From Knoellia sp. Soil729 (GTDB lineage: Bacteria; Actinomycetota; Actinomycetes; Actinomycetales; Dermatophilaceae), in the NCBI RefSeq assembly GCF_001427985.1, contig NZ_LMSA01000002.1:1045546-1108555 (forward strand): a DNA stretch of 63,010 nucleotides, in the 5' to 3' direction. A model generated the notes under the pieces. The model made no database searches and was not told the origin of the DNA. It saw only the letters and a program-made list of their open reading frames with translations. A program made the translations under genes and the position numbers. Positions 50,004 through 59,035 of the stretch are shown piece after piece (the stretch's first letter is position 1; each line of letters opens with the position of its first letter).

Positions 50004-52375
50004 CACAGTCTCTGGGCGCGAAGGCGCAGAGCGTTGGCGATGACGCTGACGGAGGACAGGGCCATGGCCGCAGCCGCGATCATCGGCGAGAGCAACCATC
50101 CGAAGGCGGGATAGAGGACTCCAGCGGCGATCGGCAGGCCCGCAGCGTTGTAGATGAAGGCGAAGACGAGGTTCTGCCGGATGTTCGACATGGTCGCACC
50201 GGACAGCTTGCGGGCTCGCACGATCCCCGTGAGGTCACCCTTGAGCAGGGTGATGCCGGCGCTCTCCATGGCGACGTCCGTCCCGGACCCCATCGCGAGC
50301 CCGACGTCGGCGGCGGCCAGAGCCGGGGCGTCGTTGACGCCATCGCCCGCCATGGCCACGACGCGCCCACTCTCGCGCAGTCGCTTGACGACATCGGCCT
50401 TGTGGTCGGGGAGCACCTCGGCCTCGACCTGGTCGATGCCGAGACGCCGAGCGACGGCCTCGGCGGTGACCCGGTTGTCACCGGTGAGCATCACGACGTT
50501 GACACCGTCGGCACGCAGCGCGGCAATCGCGGCAGGACTGGTCTCCTTGATCGGATCGGCGATGGCGATGATGCCGGCGAGCTGATCGTCCGAGCTCGCG
50601 AAGACGACCGTCGCCCCTTCCGCCCGGAGGCGGTCCGCTTCAGCAGCGAGGGCGCTCGGATCGACCCCCTCCTCAGTGAGGAACGCGGCACTGCCGACGC
50701 GGATACGCCGGTTCTCGACGGTGCCGGTAACGCCCTTGCCGACGGGGGAGTCGAAGTCCGTGACGTCGGGGATCGAGCCACCGGCGTCGTTGACAGCGTT
50801 GACGATCGCCAGCCCGAGGGGATGCTCGGAGGCCCGCTCCACCGCTGCGACCTGACGGAGCAGGTCGTCCCGGTCGAAGCCGTTCGTCGTCACCACCTGT
50901 GTCACGGACGGCTTGCCCTCGGTGAGAGTGCCGGTCTTGTCGACGACGAGCGTGTCGACCTTCTCCATGCGTTCGAGCGCCTCGGCGTTCTTGATCAGCA
51001 CGCCCAGACCGGCACCTCGCCCGACACCGACCATGATCGACATGGGAGTGGCCAGCCCCAGGGCACACGGGCACGCGATGATCAGCACCGACACGGCCAC
51101 CACGAGGGCATGAGCCAGGCGGGGGTCCGGCCCCACGATGGCCCACACGAGGAACGCGACGATGGCGATCACGATCACGGCCGGGACGAACCAGGCGGCG
51201 ACCTGGTCTGCCAGACGCTGGATCGGGGCACGCGAGCGCTGAGCCTCGGCGACCATCTGGACGATGCGCGCCAACATCGTGTCGCGCCCCACCCTGTCGG
51301 CACGCACGACCAGCGACCCGGTCTGGTTGATGGTGCCTCCGATGACGGCGTCACCGACGTTCTTGGTGGCCGGCATGGACTCACCGGTGACCAACGACTC
51401 GTCGAGGGTCGAGCGGCCGTCCTCGACCTCTCCGTCGACAGGGACCTTCTCGCCGGGCCGCACCCGGAAGCGGTCACCGACGGCCACCTGGTCGAGAGTC
51501 ACGTCCTCCTCGGTTCCGTCCTGGTTGATTCGACGGGCCGTGTCGGGCGTGAGGTCGAGAAGTGCCCTGATCGCACCGGAGGTCTGTTCGCGGGCACGCA
51601 GCTCCAGCACCTGCCCGAGCAGGACGAGCGTCGTGATCACCGCCGCGGCCTCGAAGTAGACGGCGACGACACCGTCCATGCGGAACGCGTCGGGGAAGAG
51701 GCCCGGTGCGATGGTGCCGACCACGCTGAACAGCCAGGCCACTCCTGTGCCCATGGCGATCAGCGTGAACATGTTGAGCTTCATCGTCCGGACCGAGGTC
51801 CAACCCCGCTCGAAGAACGGCCAACCAGCCCACAGGACCACCGGAGTGGCGAGGACGAGCTGGGCCCAGGCCGAGGCCTGTCGCGAGATGAGGTCGTGGA
51901 TCGCCGGGACGAGATCCCCGCCCATCGCCAGGAGCACGACGGGGATGGACAGCGCCACCGCGACCCAGAACCGGCGAGTCATGTCGGCCAGCTCCGGACT
52001 CGGTCCAGTCTCAGCCGTGACCATGACCGGTTCCAGCGCCATGCCGCAGAGCGGGCACGATCCCGGACCGGGCGTGCGGATCTCGGGATGCATCGGGCAG
52101 GTCCACTCGGCGACCTCACCCGCGGGCGGCATCGCACCGACACTGCTCTCGTGACCGTCGTGATCGTGGTGATCGTCGTGATCGTGCTGCGTGCCGGCGG
52201 CGAGGTAGGCCGACGGGTTGACCGCGAACTTGGCCTGGCAGCTCGCAGAACAGAAGTGAACCTGCGTGCCCTCGTGCTCAAGGACGTGTGTGCTCAAGGT
52301 GGGGTCGACAGCCATCCCGCAGACGGGATCCTTCGCCGTCGGCGTACCCGTCGGAGGTGCAGCATGCTTGTTCAT
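50003..52375 (-). CDS. Copper-translocating P1B-type ATPase with YHS and heavy-metal-binding domains
   Basis: The protein is 790 residues from the ATG at 52375. It has an N-terminal YHS domain ([20 protein letters not shown]), a His/Asp-rich linker, a zinc-ribbon-like metal-binding domain ([20 protein letters not shown]), eight TM segments with the CPC site ([12 protein letters not shown]), the phosphorylation motif DKTGTLT, SEHPLG and [10 protein letters not shown]. This matches CopA/SilP-type exporters of Cu(I) or Ag(I). The start at 52375 follows GGTGGG and lies below the operator at 52384-52404, which would cover the earlier ATG at 52387. Confidence 0.92.
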   Translation of the reverse strand: MNKHAAPPTGTPTAKDPVCGMAVDPTLSTHVLEHEGTQVHFCSASCQAKFAVNPSAYLAAGTQHDHDDHHDHDGHESSVGAMPPAGEVAEWTCPMHPEIRTPGPGSCPLCGMALEPVMVTAETGPSPELADMTRRFWVAVALSIPVVLLAMGGDLVPAIHDLISRQASAWAQLVLATPVVLWAGWPFFERGWTSVRTMKLNMFTLIAMGTGVAWLFSVVGTIAPGLFPDAFRMDGVVAVYFEAAAVITTLVLLGQVLELRAREQTSGAIRALLDLTPDTARRINQDGTEEDVTLDQVAVGDRFRVRPGEKVPVDGEVEDGRSTLDESLVTGESMPATKNVGDAVIGGTINQTGSLVVRADRVGRDTMLARIVQMVAEAQRSRAPIQRLADQVAAWFVPAVIVIAIVAFLVWAIVGPDPRLAHALVVAVSVLIIACPCALGLATPMSIMVGVGRGAGLGVLIKNAEALERMEKVDTLVVDKTGTLTEGKPSVTQVVTTNGFDRDDLLRQVAAVERASEHPLGLAIVNAVNDAGGSIPDVTDFDSPVGKGVTGTVENRRIRVGSAAFLTEEGVDPSALAAEADRLRAEGATVVFASSDDQLAGIIAIADPIKETSPAAIAALRADGVNVVMLTGDNRVTAEAVARRLGIDQVEAEVLPDHKADVVKRLRESGRVVAMAGDGVNDAPALAAADVGLAMGSGTDVAMESAGITLLKGDLTGIVRARKLSGATMSNIRQNLVFAFIYNAAGLPIAAGVLYPAFGWLLSPMIAAAAMALSSVSVIANALRLRAQRL

Positions 52376-52383
52376 GTCACCCA

Positions 52384-52404
52384 CCATACCCCCTAGGGGT
52401 ATGG
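52384..52404. promoter_or_regulatory. CsoR-type copper operator upstream of the ATPase gene
   Basis: CCATACCCC-CTA-GGGGTATGG, perfect 9-bp arms around a 3-bp centre. The TACCCC..GGGGTA form is what CsoR/RcnR-family metal repressors bind. It lies 9 bp upstream of the ATG at 52375. No csoR gene is in the window. Confidence 0.75.
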
Positions 52405-52469
52405 ACTCAATAGCCGCGGTGCGCGGGCGCCACTACGCGACACAGGCCCACGCACTACGGTCAGCGCCC

Positions 52470-53177
52470 ATGGACCTCGGCGCTGACCTCACCTCGCGCG
52501 TCGCGTCCGCCGCGCCCGGCCTCGACACGGGGGCGCTCGCGACGGCTGCCCTCGCCGCCCTGGCAGTCGTCCTCATCCCGATGGTCTGGCTGCGGCTGCG
52601 CATCGCCGTGACCCTCGTCCACGAGCTCGGCCACGCCGTCGTCGGCGTCGCGTTCGGGCGCCGCTTCACCGGCTTCGTCGTGCGCGGGGACATGTCCGGC
52701 CATGCCGTGACCGTTGGCCCAGCTCGCGGTGTCGGCCGGGTCGCGACGACGTGGGCCGGCTACCCGATGCCGGCGCTCGTGGGCCTGCTCATGGTCTGGA
52801 CGGCAACGACGGGGTATGCCGCGGCGCTGCTCTTGGGATGCCTCGTCACCTTGGTCGTCGTGCTCGTCTTCGTGCGCTCCGCCGGGACGCTGGTCACGGT
52901 GGCTGCAGCGGCGGCCGGGGTCGGGGCGCTGTGGTGGTGGCGGCACGACGAGGTCCAGGTCCTGGCCGTCGTCACGACCGGGCTGGTCCTGCTCGTCGGC
53001 GCCTGGCGCCACCTCGGGGCGGTGGCGTCGTCGCACGGCCGACGGGACCCGGGAAGTGACGCGGCGGTGCTGAGGCGACTGACCGGCATACCGGCTTCGG
53101 TGTGGCTGCTGACGTTCGCCGCCACGCTCGCGGGAGCGACGTGGATCATCGCGCGACTGCTGCTTGACCTTGCCTGA
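52470..53177 (+). CDS. M50-family-like membrane metalloprotease (peptidase M50B-like)
   Basis: The 235-residue polytopic protein has the zinc motif HELGH at residues 51-55 inside a membrane segment, followed by AVVGVAFGRRFTGFVVRGDM, and four to five more hydrophobic segments. The M50B-like actinobacterial group has no known substrate and lacks a PDZ domain. ATG 52470; a hydrophilic 20-residue N-terminus precedes TM1. Convergent to the next gene. Confidence 0.8.
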   Translation: MDLGADLTSRVASAAPGLDTGALATAALAALAVVLIPMVWLRLRIAVTLVHELGHAVVGVAFGRRFTGFVVRGDMSGHAVTVGPARGVGRVATTWAGYPMPALVGLLMVWTATTGYAAALLLGCLVTLVVVLVFVRSAGTLVTVAAAAAGVGALWWWRHDEVQVLAVVTTGLVLLVGAWRHLGAVASSHGRRDPGSDAAVLRRLTGIPASVWLLTFAATLAGATWIIARLLLDLA

Positions 53178-53190
53178 CGGCGACCGGCAG

Positions 53191-53529
53191 CTACCAGTCG
53201 TGGCCGTGGGTGAGGAGCTCCACCTCGAGCTCGAAGCGCTGGCTGCGTGAGAGCGAGCCGCGCCCGGTGGGCACCGGCAGGTCCACGCTGCGGCAGTAGT
53301 CGCGCAGCGCGAGGTCGTAGGCGAGGGTGCTGGCGGCGAGGCGTTCGGCCTTCCATGGCTGGTTGTCCGCCTCGACCTGCCGGACGTGCTCGGCCAGCCG
53401 CGACAGCTCGAGCCCGAGGAGGACGGGAGGCAGGGGCTCCTTGGCGCGGCGGCGGCGCATCACCACGGCGACGCCCGGCAGCGCGCACAGCAACGCCACC
53501 GCTGCCACCGTCCCGAAGGTGCCATCCAT
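53191..53529 (-). CDS. Hypothetical single-span membrane protein
   Basis: The 112-residue protein has an N-terminal transmembrane helix (GTVAAVALLCALPGVAVVM), a basic stop-transfer RRRRAKE and a long helical soluble part (LELSRLAEHVRQVEADNQPW). ATG 53529 follows GAGGTGAG. Family not recognised. Reads after topoisomerase IB on the same strand, 61 bp away. Confidence 0.7.
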   Translation of the reverse strand: MDGTFGTVAAVALLCALPGVAVVMRRRRAKEPLPPVLLGLELSRLAEHVRQVEADNQPWKAERLAASTLAYDLALRDYCRSVDLPVPTGRGSLSRSQRFELEVELLTHGHDW

Positions 53530-53590
53530 CCCGCTCACCTCGAGACCAGTTTGCCCCACGTGGGAGCCGGCCAAACCCCTGTCGTGGCCT

Positions 53591-54586
53591 TCAGCTCAGA
53601 AGGGTGCGCACCGCCTTCTCGATGCCGGCCTGGCGCTTCATCGGGTCCCGGTCGGACGAGCTGGGGACGGTGATCGTCTCGCCCCTGTCATAACGGTCGA
53701 GGACGCGCGGGTCGACGTAGGAGTTCTTGGCGATCGTCGGGGTGTTGCCGAGGTAGTCGGAAACCTGCTGGATGGCCTCCTTGACCGCACGCCGCCTCGA
53801 GGCCTGGGTGTCGCCCGGCTCCGGTGAGGTGGCGAGGGCGACCGCGGCGTGGACGGTCGCGTGCCAGGTCCGGAAGTCCTTGGCGGTGACGTCGGCGTCG
53901 AAGAGTTCAGCCAGGTAGGCGTTGACGTCGCCGGACTCGAGGTCACGCCAGCCGGAGGCCGTGCGGTAGGCGAGCACCCGGTCGGACCCGCCGCGCCGGC
54001 GACGCATCTGCGTGATGGCGGCGGCCACGTCCTCGTCGCGGATGGTCACCTGCTGGCTGATCCCGCCCTTGCCCTCGAACGAGAACACCAGCCCTTCCTT
54101 GACCTTGCGCACGTGCTTGCGCTCCAACGTGGTGAGCCCGAACGAGCCGTTGGCGTCGGTGTAGACGTCGTTGCCGATGCGGAAGTAGCCCAGGTCGAGC
54201 AACCGCACGGCGACCGCGGCGGCGCGGGTGAGCGGCATGCCTTCCTGGTGGAGGTCCTGGGTCACCCGCTTGCGGGCGGCGGGGAACTGCGCCGCGGCCT
54301 CGAGGATCCGCTCGAACTTGAGCTGGTCCTGCTTGGCCCGCCACTCCGGGTGGTAGAGGTACTGCTTGCGGCCCGCGTCATCGATGCCCACCGCCTGGAC
54401 GTGGCCGTTGGGGACGGTGCAGATCCAGACGTCGCGCCAGGCCGGCGGGATCGCGAGGGAACGGATCCGCTCGACCTCGCTCTGCGGCAGGCGCTTGCCC
54501 GACTCGTCGACATAGGTGAAGCCCTTGCCGGCCCGCTTGCGCGTCCAGCCGCGGTCCTGGGGTGAAACCTTGCGCAGTCGGGTCAT
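53591..54586 (-). CDS. DNA topoisomerase IB (poxvirus/eukaryote type)
   Basis: The protein is 331 residues from the ATG at 54586. It matches bacterial TopIB: an N-terminal beta domain (GFTYVDESGKRL, IPPAWRDVWICTVPNGHVQAVG) and a catalytic domain with FRIGNDVYTDANGSFGLTTL, RRRRGG and the active tyrosine in IAKNSYVDPRVLDRY. It relaxes supercoils through a 3'-phosphotyrosine link, independent of ATP. An ATG at 54595 is three codons earlier. Gene upstream region contains a strong hairpin and DnaA-box-like sites. Confidence 0.92.
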   Translation of the reverse strand: MTRLRKVSPQDRGWTRKRAGKGFTYVDESGKRLPQSEVERIRSLAIPPAWRDVWICTVPNGHVQAVGIDDAGRKQYLYHPEWRAKQDQLKFERILEAAAQFPAARKRVTQDLHQEGMPLTRAAAVAVRLLDLGYFRIGNDVYTDANGSFGLTTLERKHVRKVKEGLVFSFEGKGGISQQVTIRDEDVAAAITQMRRRRGGSDRVLAYRTASGWRDLESGDVNAYLAELFDADVTAKDFRTWHATVHAAVALATSPEPGDTQASRRRAVKEAIQQVSDYLGNTPTIAKNSYVDPRVLDRYDRGETITVPSSSDRDPMKRQAGIEKAVRTLLS

Positions 54587-54699
54587 GGAGCACATCGTCG
54601 CAGGTCAGAGGCCTCCGGAACCGACTGATTGCGCCTCCGGCCAGCACCGTCGGTGCGGCGGGCGGGCCGGAGCCGGTCGTGGACCGTCCCGGGACAGGT

Positions 54700-54736
54700 G
54701 AAGGGCCCTCGGAAGTATGAGTTCCAAGGGCCCTTC
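54700..54736. other. Strong hairpin in the divergent gap between topoisomerase IB and AraC genes
   Basis: GAAGGGCCCT (54700-54709) pairs with AGGGCCCTTC (54727-54736), and inner GGAA (54711-54714) with TTCC (54722-54725). It lies upstream of both flanking genes, so it is not an ordinary terminator of either. It may end an unseen transcript or be a regulatory structure. Confidence 0.6.
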
Positions 54737-54948
54737 GGGGTGATCGGTCGATGTGACGAGCCCGATCGACATCTCTTCGCCGGCGATCCCGAGCGCCACG
54801 TCACCTGGCTCCCGCAGCGGGCGGACCCGCTGTGTGGACCTCGTCTCCGAGCTGTCCCGCTCTCCCCGAGGGGAGTGCGTAGGGCATTTCTACGCCCGAA
54901 TTGACCTGTGGCACAAGGGCTTTCGCGAAACTGCTCGGAGAAACATTT

Positions 54949-55046
54949 CTGTCCACAGACGTCCGGCACTTGTGCACCCTTTCTTGTCGCTTGTCCACAC
55001 GCAGCCCGCACCTGTCCCCAGCTTGTCCCCAAGCGCCTGTGGACAG
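54949..55046. other. Cluster of DnaA-box-like 9-mers
   Basis: Within 98 bp: CTGTCCACA 54949-54957, TTGTCCACA (exact high-GC actinobacterial DnaA box) 54991-54999, TTGTCCCCA 55023-55031 and, inverted, TGTGGACAG 55038-55046. Weaker relatives lie at 54970-54978 and 55012-55020. Such density is typical of DnaA-binding loci, although dnaA/dnaN are not adjacent. Confidence 0.55.
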
Positions 55047-55116
55047 TCGATGCCGGGAACCGTCGTCTGCTCGATTCGCCTGCGGGAGTGCGCCGCCCCG
55101 TCCTACATTGGAGAGC

Positions 55117-56142
55117 ATGCTCGGCCATGCCGATCGCACGTGGCGCACTCACGACGTCGCAGCTCCAGAGCAGTTCAGGGCTTGGGAGCGAATGGCGACC
55201 GAGGCTTTCGCGCCGGTGTCACTGTCCCGGTCGCCAGGGGATGAGGGCGATGCCGGGTTCCTCACGGCCTGTTCCACCCGGGCTGTGGACGACCTCGGCA
55301 TCGCCTGGCTCGACTCCGGAGCGCAGCAGGTCCACCACCTGAGCCGTCACGTCGCCCAAGGTCCTTCGGGCACCTACTTCCTCAACCTGCCCCTCGTCGG
55401 CGAGGGCATGGCCCTGCAGGACGGTCGCGTGAGCGTGACCGGGCCGGGGGACTTCGTCCTGGTGGACGGTGACCGGCCCTTCACGCTCGAGTTCGGGACG
55501 CGATTCCAGCAGCTTGCCATCGCCATCCCGCGACACCGGCTGGACCCGCTGCTCGCGGACCCGACCCAGTCGAACTGCGTGGTCATCAAGGGCGATACGG
55601 GCGCCGGCGCCATCGCCTCCACCGCGATCCAGTCGCTCGCCGCGCAACGGTGCCGGCTCAGGCCCCGAGAGGCCCACGGCATCGCCAACGTCCTCGTGGA
55701 GCTCGTCTCCCTCGCCGTCACCGCAGCGGTGGAGCAGCGTCCGGCCCCGTTGCGGCTGCGTCGCTTCCAGGCCGTGCTCGACGAGGTCGAGCGTCGCCTG
55801 TGCGACCCTGGTTTGCGTCCGCAGGACGTGGCTCGCGAGCTCTCGATCTCGGTGAGCTACCTGACCAAGCTCTGCTCCGAGCACGGCACGAGCTTCGGGC
55901 GCATAGTCCTGAACCGTCGGCTCGATCGGGCGCGTTCCCTGCTCACCGCGGAGGCGGCCGCGGGCGGCGCCGGCGCCGGTATGACCGTGACCGAGGTGGC
56001 GAATGCGTGCGGCTTCTCGGACTCCGGCTACTTCGCCCGGGCCTTCCGGGCCCGGTTCGGGACCACGCCCACCGAGCACCGCTGCGCGACAGCGCAACGC
56101 GAGCGGCCGGCATACACGACATCGGTGGGACGAACTCCCTAG
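55117..56142 (+). CDS. AraC family transcriptional regulator
   Basis: The 341-residue protein has an N-terminal AraC_binding_2-like cupin region (LPLVGEGMALQDGRVSVTGPGDFVLVD) and a C-terminal double helix-turn-helix: DVARELSISVSYLTKLCSEH, then MTVTEVANACGFSDSGYFARAF and FGTTPTEHR. ATG 55117 follows GGAGAG. The ligand and regulon are unknown; NrfB/feaR-like regulators have this architecture. Upstream sequence contains the DnaA-box-like cluster. Confidence 0.9.
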   Translation: MLGHADRTWRTHDVAAPEQFRAWERMATEAFAPVSLSRSPGDEGDAGFLTACSTRAVDDLGIAWLDSGAQQVHHLSRHVAQGPSGTYFLNLPLVGEGMALQDGRVSVTGPGDFVLVDGDRPFTLEFGTRFQQLAIAIPRHRLDPLLADPTQSNCVVIKGDTGAGAIASTAIQSLAAQRCRLRPREAHGIANVLVELVSLAVTAAVEQRPAPLRLRRFQAVLDEVERRLCDPGLRPQDVARELSISVSYLTKLCSEHGTSFGRIVLNRRLDRARSLLTAEAAAGGAGAGMTVTEVANACGFSDSGYFARAFRARFGTTPTEHRCATAQRERPAYTTSVGRTP

Positions 56143-56168
56143 GTCCGTCCCACCGATGCGTGGCGCGG

Positions 56169-56591
56169 TCAGCAGTCGACCGACTCGGCTCCCTCGACCC
56201 AGGTGTTGATCATGGTGAAGGGGAGCTCGGATCCGGCGCCGAAGTACTCCAGACCCTTGTTGTTGGCACCGTTGGGGTTGGTCCGCCCCGTCTCCTTCGG
56301 GTCACCGATCGTCATGTGCTCGAAGATCTTGATGCCCACGGGAAGCCCTGCCGCCCGGAGCGCGGCATAGCCCGCGTCGACCGCAGCATCACAGGAGGCC
56401 TGGTAGCCCATTTCCAGGTCGGCGCCCTGCTCCGCGCTGACGACGAACCAGTTCGAGGAGGTGGGGCCGTTGAGGGAGTACATCGGGATGAAGCAGTGGT
56501 GGGCCAGCGCCGCGGGGGCGGCGACCAAGAGCGCGGTGGTCGCGCCGGCGACGGCGAGCAAGGGGCGCCGCAGACGTGTGGACATCTTCAT
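56169..56591 (-). CDS. Hypothetical secreted protein
   Basis: The 140-residue protein has a classical signal peptide (basic KMSTRLRRP, hydrophobic LLAVAGATTALLVAAP, cleavage near ALA-HH) and a mature part HHCFIPMYSLNG..SNWFVVSAEQ with two or three Cys. ATG 56591 follows AGGAGG. Family not recognised. The leader of the upstream SDR gene is 128 bp away. Confidence 0.78.
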   Translation of the reverse strand: MKMSTRLRRPLLAVAGATTALLVAAPAALAHHCFIPMYSLNGPTSSNWFVVSAEQGADLEMGYQASCDAAVDAGYAALRAAGLPVGIKIFEHMTIGDPKETGRTNPNGANNKGLEYFGAGSELPFTMINTWVEGAESVDC

Positions 56592-56719
56592 GAGTTCCTC
56601 CTGGAGTGATGTGCAAGCGGGGTGCAGGGAGTGGTGAGTGAAGCGTGACGCAGGGAGGACCGCGTCGTCCTGCACGAGTGCGCACTCGAGGTGGGACGAG
56701 CGCGCACAGTTCAGCCGTC

Positions 56720-57487
56720 TCAGAAGACGGTGTAGCCGCCGTCGATGACGAGGACCGACCCGGTCATGAAGCTCGCAGCGTCCGACGCCAGGAACACCAC
56801 GGCCGGACTGATCTCGTCCGGCACCGCGTAGCGCTGCTGCGGCGCGTCCTCGATCCAGAACCGTTGGAACTGCGGCTCGTCGACCGGGGCCATGTCCGTC
56901 TTGACATAGCCCGGTGCCACCGCGTTGACCCGAACCCCGGAGGGCGCCCACTCGGCTGCCAGCGACTTGGTCAGCTGGTGCACAGCAGCCTTGGAGGCGT
57001 TGTATGCCGGTTGCCACTGTGGGCGGTTGACGATCATCCCCGAGATCGAACCGACGTTGACGATGCTTCCGGTCCGCCGCTCGACCATGTGGGCTCCCAC
57101 CGCCTGCGACACCCGCCACAGGGCGGTGAGGTTGGTGTCGATGACCTGGGCCCACTCGTCGTCGGTCACCTCGAGGGCGGGCCGGTGCACGCATGCTCCG
57201 GCGTTGTTGACGAGGATGTCGATGCTCCCCGCGCGGGCCAACGACTCGGCCACCACGGCATCGACCGACTCGCGGCTCGTCAGCTCGCCGAGGACGACGT
57301 GGGCGGTGCGCCCGAGGGACTCGACCTCGGCCCGGACCTCTTCGCCGGCTTGGGCATCCCGGCCGTGGATGACGACGTCACCGCCGGCCTCGGCGATGGC
57401 CCGGGCGAACGCCCGGCCGAGACCTCGGGTCGCACCGGTCACCAGCGCGGTGCGGCCCTCGAGCGAGAACGTGTCCAGGACTGCCAT
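56720..57487 (-). CDS. SDR family oxidoreductase (gluconate 5-dehydrogenase/FabG-like)
   Basis: The 255-residue classical SDR has the TGATRGLG cofactor loop, DILVNNAGA, catalytic Ser in VNVGSISG, Tyr-x3-Lys in AYNASKAAV and the C-terminal SVLVIDGGYTVF. It should reduce or oxidise an alcohol/ketone with NAD(P)(H). ATG 57487. It forms a leftward pair with the next SDR gene, 32 bp upstream. Confidence 0.9.
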   Translation of the reverse strand: MAVLDTFSLEGRTALVTGATRGLGRAFARAIAEAGGDVVIHGRDAQAGEEVRAEVESLGRTAHVVLGELTSRESVDAVVAESLARAGSIDILVNNAGACVHRPALEVTDDEWAQVIDTNLTALWRVSQAVGAHMVERRTGSIVNVGSISGMIVNRPQWQPAYNASKAAVHQLTKSLAAEWAPSGVRVNAVAPGYVKTDMAPVDEPQFQRFWIEDAPQQRYAVPDEISPAVVFLASDAASFMTGSVLVIDGGYTVF

Positions 57488-57519
57488 GGCGAAACTCCTG
57501 AGGTGAGGGAAAGGGTCGG

Positions 57520-58476
57520 TCAGGGGGTGAGGTCGAGGGCGCCGGCGGTCCATTGCCACATGCGGCGGCGCTCGTCGGGTGTCGGCTTCGTCCTCGGCAG
57601 GAAGGAGGTGGGGCGTTCCCGCCGGTCCATCCACAGGCCCCCGCCGGTCGGCCGGGGTTGGGCGGCGAGAAGCCAGGTGGTCGTGTCGGCGCCGGCGTCC
57701 ACGTCGCGCAGGAGCGGGCCCATGACCTTGTCGAACGTCGGGAGTGAGTCGCTGACGCCGGGCGTCGCGGCCCACCCGGGGTGCATGACATAGGTTTCGA
57801 TGCCGTGCGCGGCCCAACGGTCCGAGAGGACCGGCAACAGCTCGACCTGGGTCCGCTTGCTGCGGGCATAGGCAGTGGAGCCGGAGTACTCGCCGCGCGT
57901 GTAGTCGGGGTCGTCGACGGGGAGCTTCTGGGTGTACATCCCGCCCGAGGTCACGAAGACCACGCGCGCGTCGCCGCCCTCGAGGGCCGGCAGCAGGAGC
58001 TCGGTGAGCAGCACCGGCCCGAGCACGTGCAGCGACATCGACAGCTCGTGCCCCTGCGGTGACTCGGTGCGCGTCGGCGGCATGGCACCCGCGTTGTGCA
58101 CGAGCCCTTCGAGGTGGAGGTCGGCGGCAAGCATCTCCGCCGCGCAGGCCCGCACGCTGTCGAGGTCACCGAGGTCGCACGACCACGTGGTCGACGGTCC
58201 GGTGAGGTCGGCGGCCACGCCGGCAGCCTTGTCGGCGTTGCGGACGATGAGGTGGACGTGGGCACCGAGAGCGCTCAGCTGTCTCGCCGTGGCGGTCCCG
58301 AGCCCGGAGGTGGCACCCGTGACCGCGACGTGGCGACCAGCCAGTGCCCCGACGGCGGGGTCGGCCGGCCACGTCGGGAGGCGACGGCGCACGGCATACC
58401 CGATCTTCGAGAAGCCGGGCACGACGGCTCGGTCGAGTGCTGTGTCCAGGGCGGCGGCAACCGGGCGGGGGTCCAT
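57520..58476 (-). CDS. SDR family oxidoreductase (retinol-dehydrogenase-like)
   Basis: The 318-residue SDR has an N-terminal extension of about 45 residues, TGATSGLG, the D for NADP in CDLGDLDSV, VHNAGAM, Ser in VFVTSGGMY and the YARSKRTQV catalytic Tyr/Lys. This arrangement resembles WW-domain oxidoreductase/retinol dehydrogenase-like proteins that act on lipophilic substrates. ATG 58476. Probably co-transcribed with the other SDR. Confidence 0.88.
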   Translation of the reverse strand: MDPRPVAAALDTALDRAVVPGFSKIGYAVRRRLPTWPADPAVGALAGRHVAVTGATSGLGTATARQLSALGAHVHLIVRNADKAAGVAADLTGPSTTWSCDLGDLDSVRACAAEMLAADLHLEGLVHNAGAMPPTRTESPQGHELSMSLHVLGPVLLTELLLPALEGGDARVVFVTSGGMYTQKLPVDDPDYTRGEYSGSTAYARSKRTQVELLPVLSDRWAAHGIETYVMHPGWAATPGVSDSLPTFDKVMGPLLRDVDAGADTTTWLLAAQPRPTGGGLWMDRRERPTSFLPRTKPTPDERRRMWQWTAGALDLTP

Positions 58477-58514
58477 GGCCTGACCCTACGTGTGCGCGCC
58501 TCTGCTTCGGCCGG

Positions 58515-58907
58515 TCAGTCGGCGACGCCGAGGAGCGTGCGGCAGGCGTCGGCGCAGGCACGGCATGCCTCGGCGCAGATGCGGCAGTGGTCGTGGTGCT
58601 CGCCGTGGCTGCCGCACTCGTCCGCACACTCGGTGCACACGGTGATGCAGGCCTCGACGATCGCCCGCCAGCTGTCGCCGTTGGGTCCGGGGCGCGAGAG
58701 GATGTCGGCCGTCGTGCGGCAGATCGCGGCGCACTGGTTGTCGAGGTCGATGCACCGCGCCATGGCGCTGGCGTCCTCGCCGTGGAGGCAGGCATCGGAG
58801 CAGGTGGCGCAGGTGCTCGCGCAGTGGTTGGCGGCGTCGATGGCCGCACGCAGTTGCTCGAGGTCGAAGGAGTCACGGCTGGGGTGGGTGGTGAGGATGT
58901 CGTCCAT
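58515..58907 (-). CDS. DUF326 Cys-rich four-helix-bundle protein (copper-storage-like)
   Basis: The 130-residue protein has about 15 Cys in repeated CxxxC or CxxC helical heptads: NHCASTCATCSDACLHGE, RCIDLDNQCAAICR, ITVCTECADECGSHGEHHDHC and EACRACADACR. This is the DUF326/Csp1-type bundle that holds many Cu(I) ions in the cytosol. ATG 58907 is chosen over an upstream start. It may act with the copper ATPase at 50-52 kb. Confidence 0.85.
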   Translation of the reverse strand: MDDILTTHPSRDSFDLEQLRAAIDAANHCASTCATCSDACLHGEDASAMARCIDLDNQCAAICRTTADILSRPGPNGDSWRAIVEACITVCTECADECGSHGEHHDHCRICAEACRACADACRTLLGVAD

Positions 58908-59035
58908 CCTTCGACCGTAGGACTGTTTCCGGGCGTGTGGGCGGCAGAGCACTCCTCAAATCCGGGCGGCACCCGTGGCGAGGGCCAGTCCAGGTGGGTC
59001 TTGTTGGGGCGGTTCGGAGGGAGGACCGTGAGGCC

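Larger units (their letters stand above)
54587..55116. other. 530-bp gene-free divergent region
   Basis: Short frames here lack domain signatures and codon bias. Left part (54600-54740) holds the hairpin at 54700-54736. Right part (54940-55050) is less GC-rich, with TTTCGCGAAA at 54921-54930 and the run of TTGTCCACA-like 9-mers. It should contain the promoters of topoisomerase IB and the AraC regulator, which I cannot place. Confidence 0.6.

Noticed and set aside
54605-54799. A short frame opposite the hairpin in the topoisomerase-AraC gap
   Set aside because: It mostly translates the hairpin and lacks a ribosome site and codon bias.
54949-55046. Calling the DnaA-box cluster oriC
   Set aside because: No dnaA, dnaN, rpmH or partition genes adjoin it, and no clear AT-rich unwinding element is visible.
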